Source of the DNA: Alteromonadaceae bacterium
GTDB lineage: Bacteria; Pseudomonadota; Gammaproteobacteria; Enterobacterales; Alteromonadaceae
Assembly: GCA_013373625.1 (NCBI GenBank)
Contig: JABXHM010000095.1
Span: 25,396-89,395 of the forward strand
DNA: 64,000 nt
Direction: 5' to 3'
Shown: one piece after another, positions 31,712 through 43,265 of the stretch
Numbering within the stretch: position 1 is the first letter of the stretch
How the letters are laid out: every line of letters starts with the position of its first letter
Program-made: the position numbers and the translations under genes
Notes under the pieces: generated by a model
What the model saw: only the letters and a program-made list of their open reading frames with translations
Databases searched by the model: none
Told to the model about the DNA's origin: nothing

Positions 31712-32563
31712 CTAGTTTTCGCGTTTTTCATAACGTGAGCCGCGCAGAGTATCTTTTACCCGTTTAAGGTTTTCTCTGAATTTATTACCGCGACGCAAAG
31801 TAAATCCTGTAGCGAGCACATCAACCAGCGTCAGTTGCGCGATACGTGAGGCCATTGGCATGTACATATCGGTATCTTCGGGCACTTCAAGAGACAGCAC
31901 GTAGGTGCACTCATTGGCCAGTGGACTGTCTGCTGATGTTATGCCGACAACCGTCGCGTCGTTTGCTTTGGCTATTTGCGCTATTTCAACCAGACTCTTT
32001 GTTCTGCCAGTATGTGAGAACAACATTACCACATCACCAGAACCGCAGTTCATGCAACTCATGCGTTGCATCAGAATGTCTTCAAAATACACCACTGGGA
32101 CGTTAAACCGAAAAAACTTATTCAGCGCATCATGTGCAACAGAAGCTGAAGCACCTAAACCAAAAAAGGAAATTCGCTGCGCCTGGGTTAGCAAATCAAC
32201 TACCCGGTTGACCGTGTTAACGCATACTGACTGACGGGCAACTTCCAGAGATGCCATGGTCGATTCGAATATTTTATTAGTGTATTCATCCGGGCTATCG
32301 TTTTCGTCGACGTGACGGTTTACGTAGGGTGTTCCGTTAGCGAGGCTTTGCGCGAGATGCAGTTTGAAATCCGGAAAACCTTTGGTGTCTAAGCGGCGGC
32401 AAAAACGGTTAACCGTGGGTTCGCTGACATCTGACATTTTTGCCAGAGTTGCTATACTGGAGTGAATCGCCGATTGAGGATTTGCCAGGATCACTTCTGC
32501 GACTTTGCGTTCCGATTTACTGAATGCAGATTTATGCTGTGTGATTTTCTCTAAAATATTCAT
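31712..32563 (-). CDS. hexR: HexR, RpiR-family transcriptional regulator
   Basis: 283 residues. An N-terminal RpiR helix-turn-helix (about 1-75; SIATLAKMSDVSEPTVNRFCRRL) and a C-terminal SIS sugar-phosphate-binding domain (about 120-250; RISFFGLGASASVAHDALNKF, VVMLFSHTGRTKS). In proteobacteria HexR represses zwf, edd-eda, pyk and gap genes and is released by KDPG. The ATG at 32563 is selected to match the family start (MNILEKI); the RBS is weak. It diverges from zwf, and a HexR box lies about 85 bp upstream, suggesting autoregulation. Confidence 0.95.
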   Translation of the reverse strand: MNILEKITQHKSAFSKSERKVAEVILANPQSAIHSSIATLAKMSDVSEPTVNRFCRRLDTKGFPDFKLHLAQSLANGTPYVNRHVDENDSPDEYTNKIFESTMASLEVARQSVCVNTVNRVVDLLTQAQRISFFGLGASASVAHDALNKFFRFNVPVVYFEDILMQRMSCMNCGSGDVVMLFSHTGRTKSLVEIAQIAKANDATVVGITSADSPLANECTYVLSLEVPEDTDMYMPMASRIAQLTLVDVLATGFTLRRGNKFRENLKRVKDTLRGSRYEKREN

Positions 32564-32644
32564 ATTGTTTTTATAACACTGTGTGTGAAAAGTGTGTTCT
32601 CCCAATCGCTATACTACTGAATATGTAAGATCGTACAAGAAAAA

Positions 32645-32659
32645 TGTAATTAATTAACA
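32645..32659 (-). promoter_or_regulatory. HexR-like operator upstream of hexR
   Basis: TGTAATTAATTAACA matches the HexR consensus at 13 of 15 positions by eye. It lies about 85 bp before the hexR start and likely mediates autoregulation. Confidence 0.55.
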
Positions 32660-33004
32660 TGATTTGCAGTATTACGTTTCGAAATAAAACACCAAAGCAG
32701 ACGGGCACTGTAAAAATCGCTTAGTCGTTGATGATAATTAATATTGTATGATGTTTGTCGCAGTAAATTTAGCGCGCTGATTGAGTTGCTGGCAGTGGCG
32801 GTGATGGGAATAAATCGACTGATTGCCTGAGGCTTTGCTGTTTAAGGCACTCAGAAAATTAATTGCGGTAAACAATCAATGGCAGAAGCGTACTACTTTT
32901 GGCTTATTTGGCCTTGGTTGTTGCGTTGGAAACTGCCGGTATTGCCTGTCTTGTATGGGCTTAGCAAGAATTGCTGGATTTTAATTCAGATACGAAACAA
33001 AAGT

Positions 33005-33019
33005 TGTAATTTTACTACA
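33005..33019 (+). promoter_or_regulatory. HexR-like operator upstream of zwf
   Basis: TGTAATTTTACTACA keeps both half-sites with one change in the right arm. It lies about 90 bp before the zwf start, immediately upstream of a -10-like TATACG. Confidence 0.7.
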
Positions 33020-33106
33020 TTTGTTGTTAACTATACGATAACAAATAGCATCATAGCAGCCGTCAGAACGGTTGCTGTTAGGATAAATTGATATAAGGCC
33101 GATTTC

Positions 33107-34600
33107 ATGGTGATGGATAGTTCTTTTGAAGCCTGTGACTTTGTGTTGTTTGGCACTAAAGGTGACCTTTCCCGACGCAAACTGTTACCTTCAATGTATC
33201 AGTTAGAGAAAGCAGGATTGTTGCATGCAGATACGACAATTGTGGGTGTAGCACGCCAGTCTCTCTCAGACGAAGAGTATGTAGAAGAAGTCAGAAAGTC
33301 GCTTGAAGAGTTCTCAGGTGAAACCATTTGTGAAACCACATGGGAGACATTTAAAGCGAGACTTTCTTACGCACAGATAGACATGAAAGAGATCGCCAGC
33401 TACAACTCGCTGGAAGCTCATGTTAACCCAGACCGCGTAATGGTTTGTTATCTGGCGACACCACCTTCTATTTACGGTGATATTTGTCGTGGCTTACATG
33501 GCTGTAATATTATCGACTCCAGTGTACGTTTGGTATTAGAAAAGCCAATTGGTCATGATCTTGAATCGTCTAAAGTGATCAACGAGCAGGTTGCTGAATA
33601 TTTTAATGAGTCGCAGATATACCGCATTGACCACTATCTAGGTAAAGAAACCGTTCTTAACCTGATTGCATTGCGTTTTGCTAACTCTATTTTTACGACC
33701 AATTGGGATCATAACTGTATTGATCATGTACAAATATCGGTCGCTGAGTCTGTGGGTATTGAAGGCCGTTGGGGATACTTTGACGATGCGGGCCAAATGC
33801 GCGATATGGTACAGAATCACCTGCTGCAGATTCTGAGCCTGGTTGCGATGGAACCACCGGCTAATCTGAACGCAGACAGTATTCGCGATGAGAAACTGAA
33901 AGTGCTTAAGGCCTTGCGCCCGATTAATGCCAATAACGTGAATGACGTTACGGTACGGGGTCAGTACACATCAGGTTTTGTAAAAGGTAAAGAAGTACCG
34001 GGTTATCTTGAAGAAGATGACGCTAACACGGTGAGTAAAACGGAAACATTTGTGGCCATTAAAGCCGAGATCGACAACTGGCGCTGGGCCGGTGTACCGT
34101 TTTATTTGAGAACCGGTAAACGGTTACCGACCAAAGTTTCGGAAGTCGTAATTTACTTTAAACGTCAGCCCCACAACCTGTTCACCGATAGCTTTAGTGC
34201 GCTGCCACCAAACAAGCTGGTTATTCGTTTACAGCCGGATGAAGGCGTAGAAATTACAGTAATGAATAAAGTACCCGGGCTAACCAGTTCCGGTGCAATG
34301 GATTTACAGAAATCCAAGCTTAACTTAAGTTTTTCTGAAGAATTCTCGGAAGAGAGAATTCCAGACGCTTATGAAAAGTTGCTACTGGAAGTGATGCTCG
34401 GTAATCAGGCACTATTCGTTCGTCGTGACGAAATCGAACAAGCCTGGACCTGGGTTGATTCAATTTTAGCCGCTTGGCGCAATACCAACGAACCTGCGGA
34501 ACCTTATCAGGCTGGTACCTGGGGACCTGTTGCGTCAATTGGTTTGCTGGCTCGCGAAAATCGCAGCTGGTATGAAAGTAAGGTTAAAAAGAAAAAATAA
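33107..34600 (+). CDS. zwf: Glucose-6-phosphate 1-dehydrogenase
   Basis: 497 residues. It oxidises glucose-6-phosphate to 6-phosphogluconolactone, the entry to the Entner-Doudoroff and oxidative pentose-phosphate pathways. The N-terminal coenzyme motif reads FGTKGDLSRRKLLPSMYQL, with Thr where many homologs have Gly or Ala. The active site YRIDHYLGKETVLN is intact, and VPFYLRTGKRLPTKVSEV is present. AAGG lies 8 bp upstream of the ATG. It is the first gene of the zwf-pgl-edd-glk-eda operon under a HexR-like box. Confidence 0.97.
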   Translation: MVMDSSFEACDFVLFGTKGDLSRRKLLPSMYQLEKAGLLHADTTIVGVARQSLSDEEYVEEVRKSLEEFSGETICETTWETFKARLSYAQIDMKEIASYNSLEAHVNPDRVMVCYLATPPSIYGDICRGLHGCNIIDSSVRLVLEKPIGHDLESSKVINEQVAEYFNESQIYRIDHYLGKETVLNLIALRFANSIFTTNWDHNCIDHVQISVAESVGIEGRWGYFDDAGQMRDMVQNHLLQILSLVAMEPPANLNADSIRDEKLKVLKALRPINANNVNDVTVRGQYTSGFVKGKEVPGYLEEDDANTVSKTETFVAIKAEIDNWRWAGVPFYLRTGKRLPTKVSEVVIYFKRQPHNLFTDSFSALPPNKLVIRLQPDEGVEITVMNKVPGLTSSGAMDLQKSKLNLSFSEEFSEERIPDAYEKLLLEVMLGNQALFVRRDEIEQAWTWVDSILAAWRNTNEPAEPYQAGTWGPVASIGLLARENRSWYESKVKKKK

Positions 34601-34602
34601 TT

Positions 34603-35295
34603 ATGCCATTAACACAATCATTATATGAAAGTGCAGAGGCGCTTAATCAGGAATTCGCCAACGAAATCGTTGATTTACTGGCCGAGGGTATATCCAAGCG
34701 CGGTCGTGCCAGTCTTATGGTCAGTGGCGGTCGCACTCCATTACCACTATTTAAAGCGCTAAGTGAAGCTGAGTTAGACTGGTCCAGGGTAGATATTTCC
34801 CTGGTCGATGAACGCTGGGTTGATGAAAGTAGTGACGACAGTAATACCCGGCTGGTAAAACAAAACCTGTTGGTCGGTAATGCCGCTGCCGCACGTTTTA
34901 TTGAAATGAAGTCAGCTGAAGAAGACGCCGCCGATGCAGTGATGGATTGTGAAGGCAGGCTCTCTGCAATGTCACAGCCATTTGATGTACTGATTCTGGG
35001 CATGGGTGAAGACGGCCATACTGCTTCATTGTTTCCATGCAGCGAGCAACTGGCAGATGGCCTGAAAATTGACAGCGGCAGAGTCTGTATTGCGACTCAG
35101 CCAACGACGGCACCGCATCAGCGTATGTCATTAACGCTGCCGGCTATTGTTGCCAGCCGGAACATATTTTTGCACCTGACTGGCGATAAAAAACGTCAGG
35201 TACTCGAAGACGCAGTTGCCAATGCAACGGCCACTGAAAAGCCAATTGTTGCGGTGATTAATGCCGCGCCAGTGACGTTGAAATGGGCACCGTAG
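34603..35295 (+). CDS. pgl: 6-phosphogluconolactonase
   Basis: 230 residues (DevB/SOL type). It hydrolyses the lactone made by Zwf. Family motifs: LMVSGGRTPLPLFKALS, DISLVDERWVDESSDDSNTRLV and LGMGEDGHTASLFP. The gene starts 2 bp after the zwf stop, so expression is coupled. Confidence 0.96.
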   Translation: MPLTQSLYESAEALNQEFANEIVDLLAEGISKRGRASLMVSGGRTPLPLFKALSEAELDWSRVDISLVDERWVDESSDDSNTRLVKQNLLVGNAAAARFIEMKSAEEDAADAVMDCEGRLSAMSQPFDVLILGMGEDGHTASLFPCSEQLADGLKIDSGRVCIATQPTTAPHQRMSLTLPAIVASRNIFLHLTGDKKRQVLEDAVANATATEKPIVAVINAAPVTLKWAP

Positions 35296-35304
35296 GAGTC
35301 AATT

Positions 35305-37134
35305 ATGAATACACAGGTAAACGAAGTAACGCAACGCATCATTGAACGCAGTAAAGAATCCCGCGCCGCTTATCTGGCAAAGATTGAGCGTGCAAAAGGG
35401 CAGGGCCCGCATCGTGGTGTACTGTCATGCGGAAACTTAGCGCATGGTTTTGCGGCGTGTAACACCGGTGATAAATCTGATTTGCGTAGTATGACCAAAG
35501 CTAATATTGCCATTGTGTCATCGTATAACGATATGTTGTCAGCGCATCAGCCTTATGAAACCTATCCAAAAATTATTAAAGATACGGTCAGAGAAGTTGG
35601 CAGCGTTGCCCAGTTTGCCGGTGGTGTTCCGGCTATGTGTGATGGGGTAACTCAGGGTAACCCGGGAATGGAACTCAGCCTGATGAGCCGTGATGTCATT
35701 GCTCAGGCTGCTGCAGTGGCGTTGTCACACAACATGTTCGACGGTGCCATGATGCTTGGTATTTGCGATAAAATTGTACCAGGGTTGCTGATTGGTTCGT
35801 TAAGCTTTGGTCATTTACCAACGGTATTTGTGCCAGCCGGTCCAATGCCAAGTGGTTTACCCAACAAAGACAAAGCGCGTGTCAGACAAGAATATGCCGA
35901 AGGCAAAGTCGGTCGCGATAAGCTGCTTGAAGCAGAGTCGCAATCTTACCACTCTGCAGGGACCTGTACATTTTACGGTACCGCTAACAGTAACCAGCTT
36001 GTTGTTGAGACTATGGGCTTACACCTGCCAGGTTCATCTTTCGTTAATCCGGGTACTGAATTACGCGACGCGTTAACCCGCGCTGCGTCACGTCAGGTCA
36101 CGCGTTTAACTGCGCTGGGTGACAACTATACGCCAATTGGTCATATTGTTGATGAAAAAGCCATTGTTAACGGCATTGTAGCGCTGTTGGCAACCGGTGG
36201 TTCAACCAACCACACTATGCATTTAATTGCCGTGGCGCGTGCTGCAGGCATTATTGTTAACTGGGATGATTTCTCAGAATTGTCTAATGCGGTACCATTG
36301 TTAACCCGTATTTATCCAAACGGTTCTGCCGACATTAACCACTTCGTCGCAGCGGGTGGTATGGCGCTGTTATTCAAACAGCTACTCGATAGCGGTTTGA
36401 TTCATAATGATGTAAACACCATTTGTGGTAAAGGACTTGAGCAATATACCAAAGAACCCGCCTTGCAGGACGGTGAAGTAGTGTGGCGTGACGGCGCGAC
36501 CAAATCACACGATACAGACGTATTTGCCAGCGTTGAAAAGCCCTTCAAACCGGATGGTGGTTTAAATGTACTGTCAGGCAACCTCGGACGCGCTGTAATA
36601 AAAACATCTGCACTGCCTAATCCGCACTGCCAAATCAAAGCGCCAGCAGTGGTGTTTGAAGATCAATACCAACTTGATGCGGCGTTTAAAGCCGGTGAAT
36701 TGGATAAAGACTGTATTGTCGTAGTGCGTTTCCAGGGACCTGCCGCAATTGGCATGCCTGAGTTACACCGCTTAACACCACCTTTGGGTGTGTTACAAGA
36801 TCGCGGTTATCAGGTCGCGTTGGTGACGGACGGACGTATGTCTGGTGCATCGGGCAAAGTGCCTGCCGCAATCCATGTCACGCCAGAGGCTTATCTGGGT
36901 GGTTTGCTGTCTAAAGTAGAAAGTGGCGACATTATAGAACTTGATACTAAAACGGGTGCGCTTACGTTACATGTTGACGAGGAGACACTCGAACAACGTA
37001 CGGCAGTTAAAGCCGACCTGACCGACCAGCATCAGGGTATGGGAAGAGAACTCTTTGCAGGCATGCGTGCGGTCATTACCGGTGCCGAAGAGGGGGCTTG
37101 TACTCTGTTTCACACTCAGGAGCAAAATGTATGA
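35305..37134 (+). CDS. edd: Phosphogluconate dehydratase
   Basis: 609 residues (E. coli 603). An IlvD/Edd-family Fe-S enzyme that dehydrates 6-phosphogluconate to KDPG in the Entner-Doudoroff pathway. Conserved stretches are [35 protein letters not shown] and [13 protein letters not shown], which carry the cluster cysteines, and [27 protein letters not shown] precedes the ATG. Its TGA overlaps the glk ATG. Confidence 0.97.
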   Translation: MNTQVNEVTQRIIERSKESRAAYLAKIERAKGQGPHRGVLSCGNLAHGFAACNTGDKSDLRSMTKANIAIVSSYNDMLSAHQPYETYPKIIKDTVREVGSVAQFAGGVPAMCDGVTQGNPGMELSLMSRDVIAQAAAVALSHNMFDGAMMLGICDKIVPGLLIGSLSFGHLPTVFVPAGPMPSGLPNKDKARVRQEYAEGKVGRDKLLEAESQSYHSAGTCTFYGTANSNQLVVETMGLHLPGSSFVNPGTELRDALTRAASRQVTRLTALGDNYTPIGHIVDEKAIVNGIVALLATGGSTNHTMHLIAVARAAGIIVNWDDFSELSNAVPLLTRIYPNGSADINHFVAAGGMALLFKQLLDSGLIHNDVNTICGKGLEQYTKEPALQDGEVVWRDGATKSHDTDVFASVEKPFKPDGGLNVLSGNLGRAVIKTSALPNPHCQIKAPAVVFEDQYQLDAAFKAGELDKDCIVVVRFQGPAAIGMPELHRLTPPLGVLQDRGYQVALVTDGRMSGASGKVPAAIHVTPEAYLGGLLSKVESGDIIELDTKTGALTLHVDEETLEQRTAVKADLTDQHQGMGRELFAGMRAVITGAEEGACTLFHTQEQNV

Positions 37135-38081
37135 GTGTCGAGTTTGTCGCAGATGTCGGCGGCACTAACATTCGTGTAGCAACCGTTACAGAGCAAGGCC
37201 TCAGTAATATTAAAAAGTATCTGTGTAAAGATTTCGCCAGCATCGATTTGGCGTTACGTCAGTATTTTAGTGATGTTGGCGAGACGTTTAGTGCAGGATG
37301 TATTGCCATTGCGTGTCCGGTTGTGGCTGACGAAGTATCCATGACTAATCATAGCTGGTCGTTTTCGCAGCGCGCACTAAAACAACAGCTGGGCCTGGCT
37401 GACTTGTTTGTTATTAATGATTTCACTGCGGTTGCGCACTCTTTGCCGGTATTGTCTGAATCACAGCTTATTCAGGTTGGTCCCGGCACAGCTTTGCCGC
37501 GGGGCAATAAGGTAGTGTTTGGTGCGGGTACCGGCTTAGGTGTTGAGCATATGATGTTAACCGGCAATGGCTGGTCAACGCTTGATGGTGAAGGGGGGCA
37601 TGTTGATTTTGCCCCGGTAGACGAGACCGATATTGTCGTTTGGCGGCACTTACAGTCTGAGCTCGATAGAGTTTCAGCAGAAGATGTGTTGTCGGGTCGT
37701 GGGTTATTAAATATCTACCGCGCACTGGCAATACACGAAGGACAAGCACCTGTCGTAACCGATCCCGCTCTGGTAACTGAGCAGGCGTTGGCTGGCGAGT
37801 GTGATATTTGTTTGGCAGCACTGACCCAGTTTTGTCGCATCATGGGTAACTTTGCCGGTAACCTGGCGCTTAACCTGGCAACAACTGGCGGTGTATTCAT
37901 TGGTGGCGGTATTGCCACACGCTTCACAGACTTTTTGATTAATAGTGATTTCAGAGCCAGTTTTGAAGCAAAAGGACGTATGAAACATTACGTTAAAGAC
38001 ATTCCGACATACCTGATTAATGAGCCCGATCATGGCTTATTAGGTGCATCAGCGTATTTACAACAACAGATTGCGAGTTGA
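37131..38081 (+). CDS. glk: Glucokinase
   Basis: 316 residues (E. coli Glk 321). It phosphorylates glucose with ATP. The ATP-binding motif [12 protein letters not shown] opens the protein. The catalytic aspartate region is [25 protein letters not shown] and [12 protein letters not shown] follow. Its ATG overlaps the edd stop (ATGA), with AGGAG upstream, so the longer ORF start at 37098 is rejected. A glucokinase inside an Entner-Doudoroff operon means free glucose, not PTS-phosphorylated glucose, can feed the pathway. Confidence 0.96.
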   Translation: MSVEFVADVGGTNIRVATVTEQGLSNIKKYLCKDFASIDLALRQYFSDVGETFSAGCIAIACPVVADEVSMTNHSWSFSQRALKQQLGLADLFVINDFTAVAHSLPVLSESQLIQVGPGTALPRGNKVVFGAGTGLGVEHMMLTGNGWSTLDGEGGHVDFAPVDETDIVVWRHLQSELDRVSAEDVLSGRGLLNIYRALAIHEGQAPVVTDPALVTEQALAGECDICLAALTQFCRIMGNFAGNLALNLATTGGVFIGGGIATRFTDFLINSDFRASFEAKGRMKHYVKDIPTYLINEPDHGLLGASAYLQQQIAS

Positions 38082-38085
38082 TTTT

Positions 38086-38727
38086 ATGACAAATTGGAAA
38101 AGTTCGCCGGCAGATATCTTCGCAGCGGGCCCAGTCGTTCCGGTACTGGTTATTAACGATGTAAAAAAAGCGGTACCACTGGCCCATGCATTAATGGCTG
38201 GTGGCATCAAAGTACTGGAAGTTACCCTGCGTACTCCTGCTGCTCTGGACGTCATCAAACGCATCGCTGATGAAGTACCTGATGCCCTGATTGGTGCAGG
38301 TACTGTAACCAATGCTCAACAGCTAAAACAAGTGGTTGAAGCAGGGGCCAAGTTTGCGATAAGCCCAGGTATGACCGACGATTTACTGAAAGCCGGCAAA
38401 GAGTTTGATATACCTCTTATTCCGGGTATTTCGTCTACCTCTGATTTAATGAAAGCGAAAGATGCCGGTTACACGCATCTGAAGTTCTTCCCCGCTGAAG
38501 CCTCTGGTGGTGTTAAGGCCATTAAATCGATCAGTGGTCCTTTCCCTGAAACGGTATTTTGCCCGACCGGTGGAATTGGGCCAGGCAATTACAATGAGTA
38601 TCTTGCGTTGCCTAACGTGCGTTGTGTGGGTGGCTCTTGGTTGGCTCCAGACGATGCCATTAACTCGGGTGATTGGAATCGTATTACTGAATTAGCCAAA
38701 GAAGCTGTGGCGAATGCAAATAAGTAA
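38086..38727 (+). CDS. eda: KDPG/KHG aldolase
   Basis: 213 residues (E. coli 213). It cleaves KDPG to pyruvate and glyceraldehyde-3-phosphate. The Schiff-base lysine is in [12 protein letters not shown], and a catalytic glutamate in [13 protein letters not shown]. The ATG at 38086 is 4 bp after glk; the upstream ORF start at 38044 lies inside glk and is rejected. It is the last gene of the operon, followed by a strong terminator. Confidence 0.97.
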   Translation: MTNWKSSPADIFAAGPVVPVLVINDVKKAVPLAHALMAGGIKVLEVTLRTPAALDVIKRIADEVPDALIGAGTVTNAQQLKQVVEAGAKFAISPGMTDDLLKAGKEFDIPLIPGISSTSDLMKAKDAGYTHLKFFPAEASGGVKAIKSISGPFPETVFCPTGGIGPGNYNEYLALPNVRCVGGSWLAPDDAINSGDWNRITELAKEAVANANK

Positions 38728-38747
38728 GTAGCGAGTAAATTGAATAC

Positions 38748-38780
38748 AAAGGGCGCTCCTGAAAAGGACTGCCCTTTTTT
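38748..38780 (+). terminator. Rho-independent terminator after eda
   Basis: AAAGGGC...GCCCTTT with an inner TCCT-gaaa-AGGA stem, followed by TTTTTT. It closes the zwf-eda operon, 20 bp past the stop. Confidence 0.88.
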
Positions 38781-38787
38781 AATGTCT

Positions 38788-39633
38788 TTAGATTACGGTT
38801 TGCGTCAGGCGGTGAGTATCGCCCGGGTTTAATACGCATCCCTTGGTGACGGCTGTTTCAACACAGAGCATATGCTTATAGCCAAAAGCGTCCATATCAC
38901 TCATTGATGCTGCACTCTGCCAGGGATTCCACACCACAATGGTGTCATGATCAGCAGATTGTATGGTGCACAGGCGCTGGCCGTTTTCTTCGATATAGAG
39001 TTCAGGAGGCGATTCAAGATGGATGCGGTCTGTTTGTCCGTAAATTTGATAGGGAGTCGGGGTTGGTTTTATTTCACCCTTATCAAGCTTGTCTATATAC
39101 TCGCCGGTTAACCCGTGGATTTCAACATCATTAATGTCCGGCACCGAAAAATAGCTATGCAGAGCGCAATTAAACTCGAAGGCGTCAGTGTCAGTATTGG
39201 TGGTCGCTAGCGAAACAGTAAGTTGCTCGCCAACAATTAACTGTAATTTAACCTGACTACTGAACGTGACACCGTCGCCCTTGGTTGTTTCAGGGGTTAG
39301 TGTTACGGTTGTGGTAATACCATCTTCGCAATGAGAGTCTTCTACCGTCCATTTTTGAATACGCAGGATGCCGTGAGCAGGTAAGTCATTGTGCGTACTG
39401 CCGTGATCATTGCCAAACCATGGCCAGCATAATGGTATACCACCGCGAATAGCACGCTCACCGTTTAAAACTGCCACAGGGCTGAGCCAGAGTCTGTCTC
39501 GGTTATCAGTTTTAGGAATAAAAGATAAAACCTGGCCACCGAACAAACTGATCCGGCAAGTCGCAGACTTGTTATCTATAATTAAAAACTGGTTATTGTC
39601 TCTCTCAACAATTCTTAAAACTGAGTCACTCAT
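38788..39633 (-). CDS. yeaD: D-hexose-6-phosphate mutarotase (YeaD)
   Basis: 281 residues (E. coli YeaD 294). An aldose-1-epimerase-like beta-sandwich that interconverts alpha and beta glucose-6-phosphate. Motifs include GGQVLSFIP, RAIRGGIPLCWPWFGNDHGS, LPAHGILR and a C-terminal acid near CVETAVTKGCVLNPGD. The start at 39633 has GGAAGTG upstream and excludes the 16-residue extension. It lies just downstream of gapA, as in E. coli. Confidence 0.93.
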   Translation of the reverse strand: MSDSVLRIVERDNNQFLIIDNKSATCRISLFGGQVLSFIPKTDNRDRLWLSPVAVLNGERAIRGGIPLCWPWFGNDHGSTHNDLPAHGILRIQKWTVEDSHCEDGITTTVTLTPETTKGDGVTFSSQVKLQLIVGEQLTVSLATTNTDTDAFEFNCALHSYFSVPDINDVEIHGLTGEYIDKLDKGEIKPTPTPYQIYGQTDRIHLESPPELYIEENGQRLCTIQSADHDTIVVWNPWQSAASMSDMDAFGYKHMLCVETAVTKGCVLNPGDTHRLTQTVI

Positions 39634-39725
39634 GCGTTCACTTCCCTTGATCAGATAACTACGCCTGTAGTATACGCTCATTTGAGCGATTGAGATTGTT
39701 AAAATACAATACGAAAGTATAAAAC

Positions 39726-39755
39726 AAAAAAGGTGTGATAATAATCACACCTTTT
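39726..39755 (-). terminator. Rho-independent terminator after gapA
   Basis: AAAAGGTGTGAT-aata-ATCACACCTTTT, followed on the minus strand by TTTTTTGTTTT. It separates gapA from yeaD. Confidence 0.88.
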
Positions 39756-39797
39756 ATTAAAACTGGATATTTGTCTTTTCTTATTTAAGAAAACAAC

Positions 39798-40814
<1,017 letters not shown>

Positions 40815-40886
40815 TTAATAAAATGAAAAATAATTACGTAAAGTATGGATCAAAACTACCTTTAAGGCAAAGCCTAATACATTTTT

Positions 40887-40901
40887 TGTTGCAAAATTAC
40901 A
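40887..40901 (-). promoter_or_regulatory. Weak HexR-like site between gapA and malQ
   Basis: TGTTGCAAAATTACA keeps the right half-site ATTACA and the outer TGT but not the inner left arm. It lies about 95 bp upstream of gapA and 130 bp upstream of malQ. Confidence 0.35.
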
Positions 40902-41029
40902 AAACTAAACTATGCAAACGTATTCAATTTTACCTCAGAAAATCTTAAACAATAATGTACAGTATTGTTTAATGTTCAATGCCGACTCATCACATTGGCG
41001 TTGCGTTATCTCACTCACAGGAACTACTC

Positions 41030-43225
41030 ATGACTAATCAGCTTTTGCAAAAGCTTGTCGAAATGCGGGGTATCGAAACCCATTACGTTGATGCATGGGG
41101 CAACCCGGCAACAATTTCCGAAGCCAGCCAGGCAAAACTGTTGCAGGCTCTCGGATATGAAATCGGTAACGAATCAGTAATAGCTGAACAGCTCGAAACA
41201 GAGATAGCGTCAGTATGGTCCAAACCGCTTGATCCGGTCAGCGTATTGCGAACGAGTGAACAACTGTCTTTCCGCCTGCGTTTATCATTGCCTCAGGTTA
41301 ATGATGAATACAACATTACTATCACGGAGGAAACCGGCCAGACTCATACATTTAAAGTTATAGCAGTTGATGAAGATTTGCTCAATGTTGGTGAGGTAGA
41401 TGAACTGGAGTTTCATGAATACATCATCCCAATCCCGGTGGAACTGTCTTTGGGCTACCATCAGTTGACTCTGGACTTAAATGGGGCTGAGATAGCATCA
41501 ATGCGGCTGATTATCGCGCCACCCGCATGCTATCAGCCGGGTGTTGTAGAAAACGGCAGTAAACAATGGGGCTTGAGCGTACAGTTATATTGTCTGCGCA
41601 GCGAGGCTAACTGGGGGATTGGTGATTTTACTGATCTGACTACCCTGGTAACCGAAGCAGGTGCCCAGGGCGCCGGGTTTATTGGTTTAAATCCTATTCA
41701 TGCGCTGTATCCGTCTAACCCCGAAGCATGCAGCCCATATGGCCCTTCTTCGCGGCGCTGGCTGAATATATTGTACCTTGATGTGACGGCGATACCCTGT
41801 TTCGACTGCGAAAGTGTGCAGGCGATTGTCAATTCAAACGAGTTTCAGGCTCGTTTACAACAGGCCAAACAAGCTGAATATGTTGATTATAGCGCGGTAA
41901 CATCGCTAAAGATGGCCGCGTTAACGCCCTTGTTTGACAACTATTACACAGCTTATCTAAGCAAAAATACCCGCCAAAACCGGGAGTTTAAAGCCTTTAT
42001 CAGGGAGGGGGGCGAAAGTTTGCAAATGCTCGCAACCTACGATGTGATGCAGGAATACCTGCTTGAGTCTGGTAAAGAGGCATGGGGTTGGCCGGTATTT
42101 CCGCGCGAGTGGCAGGATTTTCACCATCAAGCCGTGGCTAAGTTTGCGCGTCAGCATAAGCAACGCATCATGTTCTATATGTTTTTACAATGGCAGGCGG
42201 CACTGCAACTGGAAAAAGCCAATCAGGCTGCTATCAATGCTGGTATGGCAATAGGTATATACCGTGATTTAGCCGTGGGTGTGAGTGAAGGAAGTGCCGA
42301 AATCTGGGGTAATAAGGACTTATATTGTACTGCCGCGAGTGTTGGTGCGCCGCCAGATGTATTGGGTCCACTAGGACAAAACTGGGGCTTGCCACCGATG
42401 GAACCAGCGGTATTATTTGAGCAGGCTTATCAGCCTATTATCGACTTGTTTGATTCCAACATGCAATCATCGGGTGCGCTTCGAATTGATCACGTGATGG
42501 GGCTATTGCGACTGTGGTGGGTGAATAAAGGCGATCATGCCAGAGATGGCGGGTATGTGTATTACCCTATTGAAGACTTATTAGGTATTTTAGCACTGGA
42601 AAGCCACCGTCATGAAGCAATGGTGATAGGTGAAGACCTTGGCACCGTACCCGAAGAAATTCGTCAGACTCTGGCTGACAACGGGGTGTTTTCCTACCGG
42701 GTGTTCTTTTTTGAGAAAGCCAAAGATGGTGGATTTTTCTCGCCATCGCATTATCCGGTGCAGAGTATGGCAACACTGACGACCCACGATATGCCTACGT
42801 TGATCGGTTATTGGCATTGTCTCGATTTGGAGCTGGGTAAAGCGTTAAAGCTCTATACTGATGATGCTGTATTGCAAACGCTCTACGACTCGCGGCATAA
42901 AGACAAGCAGGCAATCCTTGACTCATTGCACGGCCATGGTCATGCTGACAACAGCATTGGTCACCATGTAGACGAAGTCGGCATGACCAGAAATCTTAAT
43001 CACGCTTTGCAAACGCACATGTCCTATGGCAGCAGCACACTGCTTAGTTTGCAACTTGAAGATTGGTTGGAAATGGATAAACCGGTTAATGTTCCCGGAA
43101 CGTTTATGGAATACCCCAATTGGCGACGCAAGTTGTCACGTAATTTGTCTGATATTTTTGCTGATCCGGATGTTCAGGCCCTGGCCGCCAAAATTGAGCA
43201 GGGACGGCGTACCGCGAGCCGTTAA
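41030..43225 (+). CDS. malQ: 4-alpha-glucanotransferase (amylomaltase)
   Basis: 731 residues, GH77. It disproportionates maltodextrins, releasing glucose for Glk. The catalytic nucleophile Asp is in ALRIDHVMGLLRLWW, and the acid/base Glu in VIGEDLGTVPEEIR. The GH77 blocks NPIHALYPSNPEACSPYGPS and THDMPTLIGYW are also present. The N-terminal ~190 residues are the extra domain found in E. coli-type MalQ. The ATG at 41030 is preceded by CAGGAA; the longer start at 40979 is not supported. Forty bp separate it from glgB, so malQ-glgB-glgX are likely co-transcribed. Confidence 0.95.
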   Translation: MTNQLLQKLVEMRGIETHYVDAWGNPATISEASQAKLLQALGYEIGNESVIAEQLETEIASVWSKPLDPVSVLRTSEQLSFRLRLSLPQVNDEYNITITEETGQTHTFKVIAVDEDLLNVGEVDELEFHEYIIPIPVELSLGYHQLTLDLNGAEIASMRLIIAPPACYQPGVVENGSKQWGLSVQLYCLRSEANWGIGDFTDLTTLVTEAGAQGAGFIGLNPIHALYPSNPEACSPYGPSSRRWLNILYLDVTAIPCFDCESVQAIVNSNEFQARLQQAKQAEYVDYSAVTSLKMAALTPLFDNYYTAYLSKNTRQNREFKAFIREGGESLQMLATYDVMQEYLLESGKEAWGWPVFPREWQDFHHQAVAKFARQHKQRIMFYMFLQWQAALQLEKANQAAINAGMAIGIYRDLAVGVSEGSAEIWGNKDLYCTAASVGAPPDVLGPLGQNWGLPPMEPAVLFEQAYQPIIDLFDSNMQSSGALRIDHVMGLLRLWWVNKGDHARDGGYVYYPIEDLLGILALESHRHEAMVIGEDLGTVPEEIRQTLADNGVFSYRVFFFEKAKDGGFFSPSHYPVQSMATLTTHDMPTLIGYWHCLDLELGKALKLYTDDAVLQTLYDSRHKDKQAILDSLHGHGHADNSIGHHVDEVGMTRNLNHALQTHMSYGSSTLLSLQLEDWLEMDKPVNVPGTFMEYPNWRRKLSRNLSDIFADPDVQALAAKIEQGRRTASR

Positions 43226-43265
43226 TTTAAATTCTGCTTTTGGGCAGAGGAAGTAGGAGTCACCC

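Larger units (their letters stand above)
32564..33106. other. Regulatory region between hexR and zwf
   Basis: About 540 bp, with HexR-like boxes near both ends (32645-32659 and 33005-33019). The single plus-strand ORF inside (32879-33091) has no family look and spans the zwf-proximal box, so it is not called. Confidence 0.6.

Noticed and set aside
32879..33091. 70-residue plus-strand ORF before zwf
   Set aside because: No RBS or family resemblance, odd composition, and it spans the zwf-proximal HexR-like box; likely chance.
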